This document shows positions 45,200-56,079 of a stretch of 64,000 bases of DNA, in pieces. The translations under genes and the position numbers were made by a program. How positions within the stretch are numbered: the stretch's first letter is position 1; each line of letters begins with the position of its first letter. The DNA is from Acanthochromis polyacanthus (lineage: Eukaryota > Chordata > Actinopteri > Pomacentridae), in assembly GCF_021347895.1 (NCBI RefSeq), contig NC_067116.1, forward strand, positions 39,017,677-39,081,676, read 5' to 3'. The notes under the pieces were generated by a model, which was not told where the DNA came from, did not search any database, and was given only the letters and a program-made list of their open reading frames with translations.

Positions 45200-47200
45200 G
45201 TTTCATGGAGATGATCATGACTGCTATATTACACTAAGTCAAAGATTGAAAGAGCTTGTTTCATGATAGTTGTTTTATATTGTGTGAGGGAAGTTTTCAT
45301 ATGAAACGGTATAATCTAACAGGTATTATTTAGCTTTCATTTCAGGGTTCTACACTGTAGCATCATGTTTACAATATATTGACTTAAAGATCCTGTATCG
45401 TGCCTCATGTGTCCGCAGTGTGTCTTTTTTCCCTCTGCTCAAGATACTGCAAAGATGATTAATATCGTCATGACTGTATAACCCCTGGTTATAGAATTGT
45501 TCTAAACAGGCTGTATGCTTGGGAAAATCAACCAGCTGCTTCTTTTCCCTCCCATGTTGTAAAGAACTTGCCAGCTGCATCTGTGAATGAAAGCTGACTT
45601 ATTAGTTGGTTTGATGTTTCATAGCACCTTGCTCTGTTGTGTTTTTTTTTATTGTATGGTCAGCACCAAAGACTTCAAACTACATGCAACTATAAAATAT
45701 GTCAATATTAATACCTCATTACATTATTGGATATTTAAGCTTAATTTGCAGGTACCAGTTTCTAGAATAAGGAGTTTGCAGCCCTTGTTGGCTTTGTCAT
45801 GTTAGAATTTTAAACTCTTGAAAGATGTTACATTAACCCTTTGGAAACACGATGGTTGAGGTTTTTTTTTAACATTGGTTTGGAAAAAGTAAGTGAAGAT
45901 GTAAGAGCATTGGTGTTGACAGTAGGTACAACCTAAAGTATGTTGAACATCCTGCACACCTCAATCAAAATTCCTGATGCTAAATCATAGCAGTGCTAGG
46001 TCGAGAATGGTTGGCAGGACTTCCATGTATAGGTAACTTTACCCTGCTCACTCTTGCAAATACACCAAAAAGATCAATAATTCTACCACTTCATTGTTTG
46101 AGAATGAAAGGAACTGTTAAAGGCATTCTACACATGATGAATTTGATAAAAAAATGTTCCCCTCTAATGATGATCCACATAAGTTTATAAAGGGATGGTA
46201 CTGAATTAATCTACTAAAACTTTACTTCAAAACTGTCAGTCGAACTTGCTGTTGTATCATTGTGTGCAACGTGAGCAGGTGTGTTACATTTAAATGTCAG
46301 GAAATGTACGTGCTTCTGACAACTTCTGCTCTGAGTGCTTAAACTTTTAAAAAGAATCTGTAGTCCTGAACGCTCATTAGAAATACTTCTACAGTCACGT
46401 TATGTTTTGCCGGAACTGACGTCTAAACTCTGACAAAACAAAATCTCAAAAACAGAAATCAGATTTTTGTCAGGGCCTTTCAAATTAAAGTTCTATTACC
46501 TTAAAATTCCCCAAATCTGTATCCTAAAAAACACATTATTCCAAAACTAAAAGAAACCTTTTATTTTGTTACAAATGTGTGCACTTTTTGTGAAAGTGAT
46601 AAAGCAACAACACACCAGTTACCAAAGCAGTTTGGGATGATTTAAATGATTGATTGTAAACTACAATATTTTATTTCACCATATGGAAGTTTCAACTATA
46701 AGATAAACTCAAACACATGGGATATATGATTAGCTGAATTCATTCATCAAACAGGATGTCTTTAGACAACTTCAAACCACTCCAAAGAAAAGCATTTACC
46801 TTCCTAGCTGCTTTAAACGTCATTAAAACCCAAAATTGCCAACAGTTACACTTTTATGACTAACAAGAGACCTTCAGACTTGTTAAAACACACTTAGTAA
46901 CTTGTATTTGTTCATTGCATGTTCAGTGATTTGATGTAATTCAGTGTGAAATTGTAGGAAACGTGGACTTCATTGTTTTTGTGGAGAGAAAATTGTTAAA
47001 GATTTAAAACACCCCAAACAAATTGAGAGCAGCATAGTTACATATTATAATCCCTGGTGGACAGTGGAACACTAGTAAGATAGATACATTCTAGTTTGAT
47101 TATGTCAATGAGAAGAAAACTCAGGACGACAAGCATCTGCAGGGTGGCAAAGCAGATAAGACATTCTCATGAAGATCTTCTCTCATTTACGTGTATTTAT
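45200..47200. other. Gene-free spacer between eef2 and hmg20b
   Basis: AT-rich DNA with ORFs below 80 codons. No domain, RNA gene or delimited repeat was recognised. Confidence 0.4.
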
Positions 47201-47221
47201 TACCACCTTGTCAATGACGAC

Positions 47222-47295
47222 TTTGGGCAAAGGGTGAGATACGCCCTGGACAAGTTGTCAGTCCATGTTAGTAACAGACAACCGTGCACACTAAC
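47222..47295. repeat. Short fragment of a common teleost repeat
   Basis: 'gatacgccctggacaagttgtcagtccat...acagacaaccgtgcaca' in pieces matches the widespread teleost repeat that reads 'ggtacaccctggacaggtcgccagtccatcacagggctaacac...agacaaccattcaca'. Related fragments lie at 48076-48192 and 62070-62350. Confidence 0.65.
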
Positions 47296-47484
47296 AGCAA
47301 AAAATACTGAACTAAAATATAAATTCTTTATTTAAATAATTTAAAGCCACACCTAGCTATAGTAGGAGTCAGTTTAATCGTCCAGAATTTGGCACTCTAT
47401 GCACTGCTGAAAAACTTTATATTCACAGTTGGCTAAATCTTCTAATCATAACAATAAAACAAAGCAAAAAAACATCACATCATC

Positions 47485-48010
47485 CCGATCCTGGCTTCCC
47501 TCCACTGGCTATCTGTGCATTTTAGGATTGCTTTAAGATTTTGTTGTTCATTGTTAAAGCTTCCCAGAGTTTGGTCCCAGGCTATAAAATAGAAATGCTG
47601 ACCTTATATGAGCCAGTTTGCAGACTTCGATCATCAGCTGAGGTCATTCTGAATGTTCAAGGCTGCAGAATCAATCTCTTCCTTGAAATCACCTCTTAAA
47701 ACCCCATTTTATTGACTTGCTTTTATGTGATGTTGTCTCTTTCACTTTCTTTTACTCAGTGCTATGGCATTTCTGATATTTTTTTATGATTTTGTTTGTG
47801 TCAGGTGATAATTCTTTTATTGATTTAGGTGTATTGGAATTCTGTATTTTGCATTATGTATCTTTTACTGCCTTTAGCCATATTTCTACACCGTCTTCCC
47901 TCCCTGGTCTGTGTCCTCTTTTTTTGGCTTGTCTGTCAAAGCACTTTGAGTACATGTTTCAGTTCAGCTTTATTCATTGCAAAGGGCAAATTATTTGTGG
48001 TTATACCCGT
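47485..48010 (+). mobile_element. L2/Rex1-type LINE 3' end (decayed)
   Basis: The + strand frame from about 47489 reads LASLHWLSVHFRIALRFCC, the conserved HWL-V-FRI segment near the C-terminus of teleost LINE reverse transcriptases, followed by frameshifted remnants and an AT-rich tail. A tail-like phrase 'attctgtattttgcatta' (about 47838) recurs at about 48424 ('attctctattttgcatta'), suggesting a duplicated or interrupted 3' end. It is non-functional. Confidence 0.65.
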
Positions 48011-48075
48011 CCGTACATTCAATATCAACAGACAACCAGATTTAATTAAAATGCCAGAGGAAACATGTATTATAT

Positions 48076-48192
48076 ACATCCAGCTATTTTCTATCCACCG
48101 CTTTTTCCTCTGTAAGATCATGGGAGGACTGGACAGACAACCAAGCACACTCACGTTCACACCTACAAACAATTTAGAATCAGTAAATAACC
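48076..48192. repeat. Second fragment of the common teleost repeat
   Basis: 'ctatccaccgcttt...gacagacaaccaagcacactcacgttcacacctacaaacaatttagaatca' in pieces matches the same dispersed repeat as at 62.1 kb, with an internal deletion. Confidence 0.65.
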
Positions 48193-48479
48193 AGACACAG
48201 AAAGTCCCCCAAGCAAAATGACAAAAACTTGGCCACAATAAGTTCAGATTCATCCACAGTGACTTAAACCTTGTTTAAAGTCATCAAAATTTGTTTGAGG
48301 TTACACCATTTGTCCAAAATGGCCCAAAATATGACCCAAATGGCTCAGTGTTTGTCCAAATATAATGAAATTGTTCAAAGTACATTTTAAAAAATGATTA
48401 GCAGACCAGCCACCTCGATATGATTCTCTATTTTGCATTAGTGTTTAACTGTATTTCTACACTTTTTTCTTCTCTAGGT

Positions 48480-48560
48480 ATTATTATTGTTATTATTATT
48501 ATTATTAGTCGTAGTAGTGGTAGTAGTATTGTGTTAGTATTCTTGTCGTTGTTGTTATTG
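48480..48560. repeat. Compound trinucleotide microsatellite
   Basis: ATT, AGT and GTT units occur in succession, similar in make-up to the array at 10.1 kb. Confidence 0.75.
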
Positions 48561-48618
48561 AGAGCATTGCAGCCTGATTTATGAGTGGAGGAGGGGATTG
48601 AGGGGCCTCTTCAACCAA

Positions 48619-48646
48619 CCAATCACGAGTCTCCCTCTCGACCAAT
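48619..48646 (+). promoter_or_regulatory. hmg20b: Paired CCAAT boxes upstream of hmg20b
   Basis: CCAATCA occurs at 48619-48625 and again at 48642-48648, 23 bases apart, an arrangement typical of NF-Y-driven TATA-less promoters. The hmg20b ATG is about 430 bases downstream. A GTAAGT donor at 48761-48766 and a pyrimidine-rich 'ttctacgcag' acceptor ending at 49020 would allow a non-coding first exon and a spliced leader, removing the upstream ATGs at 48961/48964. The motifs are seen; their use is inferred. Confidence 0.55.
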
Positions 48647-49079
48647 CAGATGAGAGTTAGACTTCTCTTCCTGTTTGGCCGAAGGATTCATTATCGTGTG
48701 AGTAATAAAACCATCATCCAAAAAGTAGAAATATTTCATAATAATTGTCACTGTCTCGAGTAAGTAGTCATTTTTAAATCTACGATTATATATTTTTGCT
48801 TGTATTATTTCACACACGAGGAGTAGACAGTTTGTATTGCGGTTTTATGTGGATTTTTTTCCGTTGTGTGTGAGCGTGTGTGTGCACAGCGACCAGTTAG
48901 CCACAGCGAACTGCTAACAGGGAGGTTAGCTTAACAAACGGCGTCCCTGCCGGTGAATTAATGATGAAATTGACAAATTGTCGCATTTTTTCTACAAGTT
49001 CTCTCGTTTTATTCTACGCAGACTTCATCCCACGGAAGAAGTCTAACGGATTAAGATTCATTTTCACACTTCAGCGATC

Positions 49080-52000
49080 ATGGGAGGCATCAAACAAGAG
49101 CAGAGTGATGCATCCCAGCAGCCCAAAGCTTCACACGCAGCGGATCCCCCACAAGATGAGGTGGGTACTGATGCATCCCACCACCATCGGCATGGCCTGT
49201 GAAATGCTTCAGTTTTACTTCCTTAGAAGGATGTTAAGTTTTCCAACTCAAAAATGATTTAACAGTAAGCAGAAACACTGATTTTGTTCACCAATTCACC
49301 CAGTTACCATTTTATTAGGTGCATTACAGGGCCTCAATCAATGCACACCTACATATATAAAAGCCCTCCCTAATAAAAATAGCAATGCAGAAATGCCACC
49401 AGAATGATTATAGTATAAAATACAGAATAGAAGGGAGTTGAAAACGGTGTGTAGCTAAGGTTTAAGAAATCGCATAATCACACATAAGATTTCGGTTTCG
49501 GTTTAATTTATCAGACAACAGCAGCAATAAAATGTGGTTTCATTTTTACTCAGTTCTGTTGTCATATTTTGGTAGTTCACATCCCCTTCTGTAATGCATT
49601 CATATTCATGATAATGTCACTGCTGCAAGTATACAGCCATGAAACAGCCAAATCTCCCTGATAAAAAGACAGAAAAGTATTTTGGAATCTCGTAAACTGA
49701 TCAGACGTTTGCAGTGAGATAAAATCCAGCTGTGACGGAGTTCAGGATTCAGCTGTAACAAACCGTTTACATGCAGCTGATAGACAGTGACTCTGTTTTT
49801 CACCATTCCCCTGTCTGAGGTGAAAAAAAGTGCAGTGTGTCATTTAATGTTAGATCGTGATTGATCCTGTCTACATGTCAGAAATCCTGTAAACTGTCAT
49901 TTTTAGGTCTCTTACAAACTAAAGGCTTTAAACTGTGACTTACTGTGACATTTATGCACAGCCACACAGCCAGTCATCCATGCTGCTTTCACTTTCACTG
50001 AGACACCCGAGTAGTTGCATTCCCTGGAACTTGGACATCAGAGCTTTGATGAATGAACTTGACCAATCAGCTGGAAGCTTTTTATTTACACAGGTGCGGT
50101 TGACTGAGCCTAAACACCCTGTAATGGCGACACAATGATATTAGTTGAGTTAAATGATGGAAACAAAGCAACAAAGACAGGCAGAATCATTAAATGAAAT
50201 AGAAAATTAGTAGAAAGTACGTTTTTGTAAGTCTCATGCAACTAAATTCAACAGCAGCACAAGCTGTGGACTTCATAATGCGTATTTATTCATCCGTTAT
50301 TTAGCAGGGAAGGTCCAACTGAGAAAACGCATTTCGTATTAAAGGGAATCCTGGAAGACAGCAGCATCTCCATTTGTCTATTTCAACAAAACCAAAAGCA
50401 ATGCTACCTTAATTACAGTAGGATTTATTAAAGGCAGCTTTTTGTCAGGCAGCTTTTCGTGTATGAAGGTGTGTTTAGTGAAGCTGAAGCTTAGTCCACC
50501 ACTTAGTTATTCAACAAAAAAAACAAAAAATACTGATCACTGACAAATTCGTCTGCATTTTCTTTTAAGCAAAGATGTGAAAAGTCATGCTTTCATATGT
50601 GAACATCTGTTGGCTGTCTTCGTCTTCTGAATTGAATATCTTTGAGTTTTGGAGTATTAATTGGACAAAACAAGCAATTTGAAGTCCTCTCCTCAACGAG
50701 ATAACACAGATAAGCAACAGTGTAGTTTAACTGATGGGGAAAATAATCTCTTGCTGCCACCCGACGTTGTAGATACGTTATGGGAGTTGTCTGCTAACCA
50801 AAGAGGAGTGGTGCAGATGACTGTTTCTTTCTTACGGTGTCGTTTTGTCTCTCTGCAGCCTAAGAAGAGAGGCTGGCCGAAGGGAAAGAAAAGAAAGAAG
50901 GTGCTGCCAAACGGTCCCAAGGCGCCTGTAACAGGATATGTCCGCTTCCTGAATGAACGAAGAGAACATATGCGGGCACGATACCCCGACTTACCTTTCC
51001 CAGAAATCACCAAGAGACTCGGAGCAGAGTGGACACGATTAGCCCCGAATGACAAACAGGTAGCTCTTTTCAGTTTGGGCCAATTAGGCTTTTGTCCACA
51101 ATATCAACATCACTCACATTTAGAAATTTTGAGGAGCATTGTTTGTCTTCTTCTTTTACAGATGTTACTGATAATTAAGTATGTTGCTCAATAAGATGAA
51201 ATATATTTCTCCACAGTGGTGTTCTTTTCAGCAATATGGTTGTGAAGTTATGCTGAAATGTTCTACTGGACCATTTTCTAAAACACACTTTAAATAACTG
51301 AGATTCTCTTTTTAAGCTAGACACAATTTCTCCGTCAGTAAAATTTCACAACATTATTTGTGTGCTAACAGCGCTACCTGGACGAAGCGGAACGAGAGAA
51401 GATGCAGTACGCCCAGGAACTGAAGGAATATCAGCAGACTGAGGCCTATCAGATCACCAGTGCTAAGATACAAGACAAGAGAATCAAAAAAGGTGACGCA
51501 GGTCATGTTTTTTCAAGCTGATTACTGCTCATGCATGTGTATTTATATCAGTTGTTGAAGCTCTATAAAACACCACAGTACCAGCCCAAAGAGCAACCTG
51601 TATTTGTGTAGCGTTACTCTTTACCATGTGATCTTAATATGAGGTTTGTATCTTTTTCTCTTTCAGAAGACACTCCATCCGTCATCTTCAGTACTAGCTC
51701 GGGGTCATCTTTATCAAAGGTATGTGACATTCCAATCCCTTGTCATTGTGCTTTGTAATTTCCAGACAAACTTGGAGCCAACTTGTCTATTTGCTGATCA
51801 TTTCTGTTTAGGCCTCTGACCTCTCCAGCAGGTTTGACATTCCCATTTTCACAGAGGAGTTCCTCGATCAGAACAAAGGTAACAGAGAAACTGACACCAA
51901 GAAACAATCATTCTGTCATATCACAAGTGAAACAAAAATGCATTGTGTTTAGGTAGTAATTTTAATTAACACCATCTTGTGTTCCTGTTAAACTTTTTTT

Positions 52001-52686
52001 TTCACTCATTGTATTTTTAGCTCGAGAGGCTGAGTTGCGGCGGCTTCGTAAGGCCAACATCGAGTTTGAGGAGCAGAATGCAGTGCTACAGCGGCACATT
52101 AAGGACATGTACAATGCTAAAGAGCGCCTGGAGGCTGAACTGGGCCAGGACGAGAAGCGAACCCAAGCTCTTCACCAACACTTGCTGGCTATTAAACACA
52201 CATTGGTCAATAGTCTCTCATCAGTCCCCCTGCCAGGTCAGGATTTCATTTGCTTTATTTAGACAGAGAAGGAAAGAATGGATACTAACGCTCCTGTATA
52301 ATACGAGATAGATTTCCTTTCTGTCATCTTCATGTGCAGTTTTGTTTCATTTGTCATTGAAAATATATCACTATTAGCCTTTTAATTGTTGACTGTTTGA
52401 CTTTGAAATGTGAATATTTATAAATACAGACTGGAATCTCACTGGAATTGCCATGCCTGTGCTTAAATTCAACAGTATTTTCCATTAGAAGATCAAATAA
52501 TATTCAAGGATATGTGTGGCTTTAATTAATTAGTGTTTCTTCTGAACAGGTACAGGTGAGACAGCATCTCTTGGAAACCTGGACTCGTACTTGAGTCGTC
52601 TCAGTGGAGTGCTCGAGGGAAACCCCCACAAACACCGTGCTCTGCTCAACCAACTTTGTGAGGTCCTCTCTCACCTGGACAGGTAA
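49080..52686 (+). CDS. hmg20b: HMG20B (BRAF35), HMG-box subunit of the LSD1-CoREST complex, 7 coding exons
   Basis: Coding exons are 49080-49160, 50859-51059, 51372-51492, 51667-51719, 51812-51878, 52021-52236 and 52550-52686. They total 876 bases, 291 aa plus stop, with consistent phases and GT-AG introns. The protein is a nuclear DNA-binding factor associated with the LSD1/CoREST demethylase complex. The basic stretch [13 protein letters not shown] (29-41) precedes a single HMG box (about 47-115, [19 protein letters not shown]...). [20 protein letters not shown] then leads into a coiled coil (about 170-240). [22 protein letters not shown] and AVLQRH favour HMG20B over HMG20A. Two SUMO-type motifs are visible: IKQE (4-7) and IKKE at the exon 3/4 border. 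The N-terminus is about 40 residues shorter than in human, but KQE before KKRGWPKG supports the start. The C-terminus SHLDR resembles HMG20A's RLDR. The stop codon overlaps a GTAACT donor-like sequence, but no convincing further exon exists. Human HMG20B and EEF2 are both on 19p13.3. Confidence 0.93.
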
Positions 52687-53199
52687 CTATTATTTCCCAC
52701 ACTCAGCCTAATAGGATGGAACATGAATATAGAAGACTGACGACTGTAAGGCAGCATACTTGCTATCCGTCACTTTGCCTAAACATAGTTTTGGATGTGG
52801 ATCTACAGTAATCTTTTCCAGTAGAAGGTTATACTTGCTAAACGTGGTTCAAACAATACCCTCTTTTTGCAGTTGTTTGCTAGAATATTGTCTTTACACT
52901 TCAGTGCAGTGGACACAAATTAGGCGCAACATAGTTTTTCTTTTCTTTACCGGTAAATTGTTCTAAGTTGAAATGTGTTTGTGCTATCTACTTCAGTGTT
53001 TGTGAATCCAACAGTGCTATTACGGTAAACCGTCCTGTGAACTTGGGCTAGGCAGTGTTTGTGCCAGATTGGCAACAGGGTCATGGAGCAAACTTAGATA
53101 TGTAGCTTACAAAGATAATGTGAGCTAATTTTTTACTGCACGTACACTGATAGTGTGCTTGGTTTTGAGCGATGTCAAAACACATGTGACTGCATTTCA

Positions 53200-54200
53200 A
53201 CAACTTAATACAGTGTCTGAATGTTGCTCAAACTGTTCACACTACACCTCCTGTGTAGACACAGCTGTTAAGTTCATGCCATAAATATGAAGCTGCTGCC
53301 AGTACAGTCAGCAAATTTAATATAATGTGTCAATTTTCAATATTGGCGGGTGTTTTATATCAATAATTTATTCAAAAAGTTTATTTGCTGCGAGCTACCT
53401 AGCCCTACCTCGGCCTGTCTCGTGTTTCTGTACATAAACGCTGGCTAGGTTGCTTGTTGTGGCAGTTCTCCATGTCATTCAGCTGCTTCCTCCATGACTC
53501 TTTTGTCCTGCACATGTAGTCATAGCAGAGCTGGAGGGCCACTCCAACTCTCCAAGTCTGACTCACCGGATGCACTTTGCTGGTATAAGCCTGCCACTGG
53601 CCACTCATTTCGGGCCGTTTTGTCCTTTCTTCATGACAGGAAGCAACAATAACAACCCGGGGCTAGGAACCCGCCACACTGAAAATTTGAAGTTGAATTG
53701 TGCAGTCAGCCAGTCCTGCTACTTTTTTCTGGTGGACTACGCATTTTTCACATGCAAGTGTTTCACCCAAACAAATCCAGCTGCCACTATTTTGGAGAAA
53801 TATGGAAGCCTCATCTTTTCCATAGCCCCCCCTTACAGTGACTGTGTTTGATTTAAAGAAATGTGGACAAGTCAGAGCATTTTTCCCCCTGTAGTAAGAT
53901 GCGTGATGCAGCCGGACCATTAAGTTCTACAGAATGGCCCTGCAGAGCGAAACTACTCAACCACAACCTGCAGCACATAGCAAACTTATTCATGTGCTGC
54001 TACACTCACCGAGACTCGGAGCAAATCGAGGACACTGTAAAATTTCCTTGTGATGAAGTATCCAAATACCTTTGCCAATGCAGTCCAAGGTGGTGGAGTT
54101 GGAGTCTATCCACCAATGGCATCAAGGACCACCGCAGGGAAACCTCATATGAGGCAGGTCAGGGTTAGCTGGTTAGCAGTAGCTTAACTTAAAAATAGAA
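53200..54200 (-). repeat. Possible interspersed repeat downstream of hmg20b
   Basis: Reading the minus strand gives broken ORFs with composition unlike the flanks, for example WRKQLNDMENCHNKQPSQR at 53405-53608 and a cysteine-rich frame at 53663-53920. No splice or domain structure was found. The block may be a decayed element, but I could not delimit termini or assign a class. It may also contain the hmg20b 3' UTR at its left edge; no AATAAA was found before 53.4 kb. Confidence 0.25.
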
Positions 54201-54355
54201 TACTTACAGCGCCTTTAAAAGACTTCAAGCATTGCTGAGTTGACTGACTGCTGGCTTCGGTTACACATCTCCCACACAAACATGAGAGTTGTGTCAATCT
54301 GCTCGTTCAGAAAGCAAATCAGCATATTTTCCAAAATGTTTAAGCATTCCTTTAA

Positions 54356-54889
54356 CCCTTTAAGCTTCAGTGTACTGCCGGCGGTACACCTACTAATTTG
54401 CATAGGAATTTCAAGAATGTCCGACGGGTGCAAACGCGATTATACAAACACTATACACCGATGGAAAGCTTAGATTCTCATGAATCCGCCGGTATAAACC
54501 ACTTTCAGATGCGATTACCACAGCGGGTGAGAAAAACACATTTGTCCAACAAAAACAAATATTCATCCATCCGTTCTCTATACACGGCTTCAAAGCACAC
54601 AGCGCGACTCACATTTCCGGGTTTATTATTACACACAAAAAAAAACATTCCACAAAAAACGGCCATAATCCAACCTTTTACATCAGATGACACAAGCCAG
54701 TAAACTATTTTGTCCAAAACATGTCCTGAAGTCGGTATAAAATCCCCGAATCGGTCGTTTTCAAGGAAATGCACCTCCCGATGCGCGCCCAATATTCCCC
54801 GTATTTTTCGTAATTTTTTTTATTTAAAAATAGAATATTAGCGATTTTTTTGTACTGAAAACGGCTGGAATTGACTGAAGCTTAAAGGG
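54356..54889. mobile_element. 534-bp MITE flanked by TTAA (piggyBac-type)
   Basis: CCCTTTAAGCTTCAGT (54356-54371) is exactly inverted at 54874-54889, and both ends abut TTAA (54352-54355 and 54890-54893). A TTAA target with CCC-beginning termini is the hallmark of piggyBac elements. The interior has many CpGs compared with the flanks and no transposase ORF; the 101-codon ORF (54398-54703) has no domain. Intact termini and retained CpGs suggest a young insertion. Confidence 0.85.
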
Positions 54890-55188
54890 TTAAAATGAGC
54901 ACATTGTTTTACTTAATCAGCCATATTACTTATGTATATTTCTCAATTCAGGCACCCCAAGACTATGGCTGAAAGCAATCCTTAACTACCATGTAATGCT
55001 CTACATTTACCGCTTGCTATTTTATTTGAGTGCATGAACTCTGAGTGTGTAAATACAGCCGCCTTGTAGTGCCTTTAGACATTATACAGTGGAATAAAAA
55101 AAGTAGCATTCATGGCATAGGCATGGCTTTCTGCTAACACGTCAAACACAGTGAAGTGTGGCACATTATGTAGATGAAAACATTAGAG

Positions 55189-56067
55189 CAGGGGTGTAAA
55201 GCTCATTTTAGTTCAGGGGCCACTTTCAGCCCAATTTGATCTCATCTCTCAGACCAGTAAAATCACAACATAATAACCTATAAGTAACCACAACTCCAAG
55301 TTTTTCCTTTGTTTTAGTGCAAAAAAGTATATTCTGAAATGTTCACACTCAGGAACCATCTTTTTACAGAACATTATTAGCAAACTGAAATTTGTTAAGA
55401 AAAACAAATTCAATTTCAAAAACAGTCAGCCGTCCAAATCACAGTGTGTCTACAAAGGAACAAAACATTTAGTCACAGGTATCTGAAACTGAACAATGCA
55501 GTATTTAAAAAAAGACAACAAAAATGAGACATGTAATGACAAAAGCAAGAAAGAAAACGACAAATAATGAGACATGAAACAATGGGGGGAAAAAAGAGAC
55601 AAAAACGTTACAAAGTGCCAAAAAAATGTGCACAAACAAGACAAAAAATAACAAAAGCAGGAAACAAAAAGACAAAAAACGATGTCCAAAACAATGAGTA
55701 AAGCAAAACACAAAATTACAGAAATGAGACAAAAAACACAAGTTCAACAAAAAGGAACACAAAACAGCAAAAACATGAGACAAACGATAGAAGTCAGAAA
55801 AAGACAAAAACAAACAACAAAAACAGGACAGAATATTACAAAAATGAGGCACAAAATGACAAAAGAGCAATCTAGTATTTTACTTTCTGATCAAAACAAC
55901 TTGCCAAGGTCTAGAAATTATTTTAAATTTGTAGTTTTACAAATTTACAAGTCGCAGTTAATGTCTTCTCTGTATTTTTTTTACACTTTACAAAGTCGTC
56001 CTGCGGGCCGGATTGGACCCTGTGGTGGGCTTGTTTTGGCCCGCAGGCCGCGTGTTTGACACCCCTG
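55189..56067. mobile_element. 879-bp non-autonomous hAT element with A-rich core
   Basis: The ends are CAGGGGTGT (55189-55197) and ACACCCCTG (56059-56067), flanked by CATTAGAG (55181-55188) and CATCAGAG (56068-56075), a 7/8-matching 8-bp target-site duplication. The subterminal text ('ttcaggggccac...gcccaatttgatctcat' and 'gcgggccggattggaccct...ggcccgcaggccg' in pieces) is typical of vertebrate hAT-Charlie-like repeats. The core 55500-55870 is a loose array of 'gacaaaaa'/'aaatgagacaaaa' units, which explains the low-complexity ORFs on both strands. No transposase is present. Confidence 0.9.
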
Positions 56068-56079
56068 CATCAGAGCTAT

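Noticed and set aside
50661..51194. 177-codon ORF covering hmg20b exon 2 as a stand-alone gene
   Set aside because: The ORF reads through intron sequence on both sides. Only 50859-51059 is exon, as shown by splice sites and HMG20B similarity.
53896..54168. A possible extra last exon of hmg20b after a 'ccccctgtag' acceptor
   Set aside because: The junction from the GTAACT site at 52683 keeps frame, but the resulting sequence resembles no HMG20 protein. The exon 7 reading frame already ends naturally in SHLDR followed by TAA.
55505..56059. Phe/Leu-rich and Lys/Gln-rich ORFs of about 120 codons on opposite strands
   Set aside because: Both arise from the A-rich core of the hAT element. The apparent membrane-like protein is a composition artefact.
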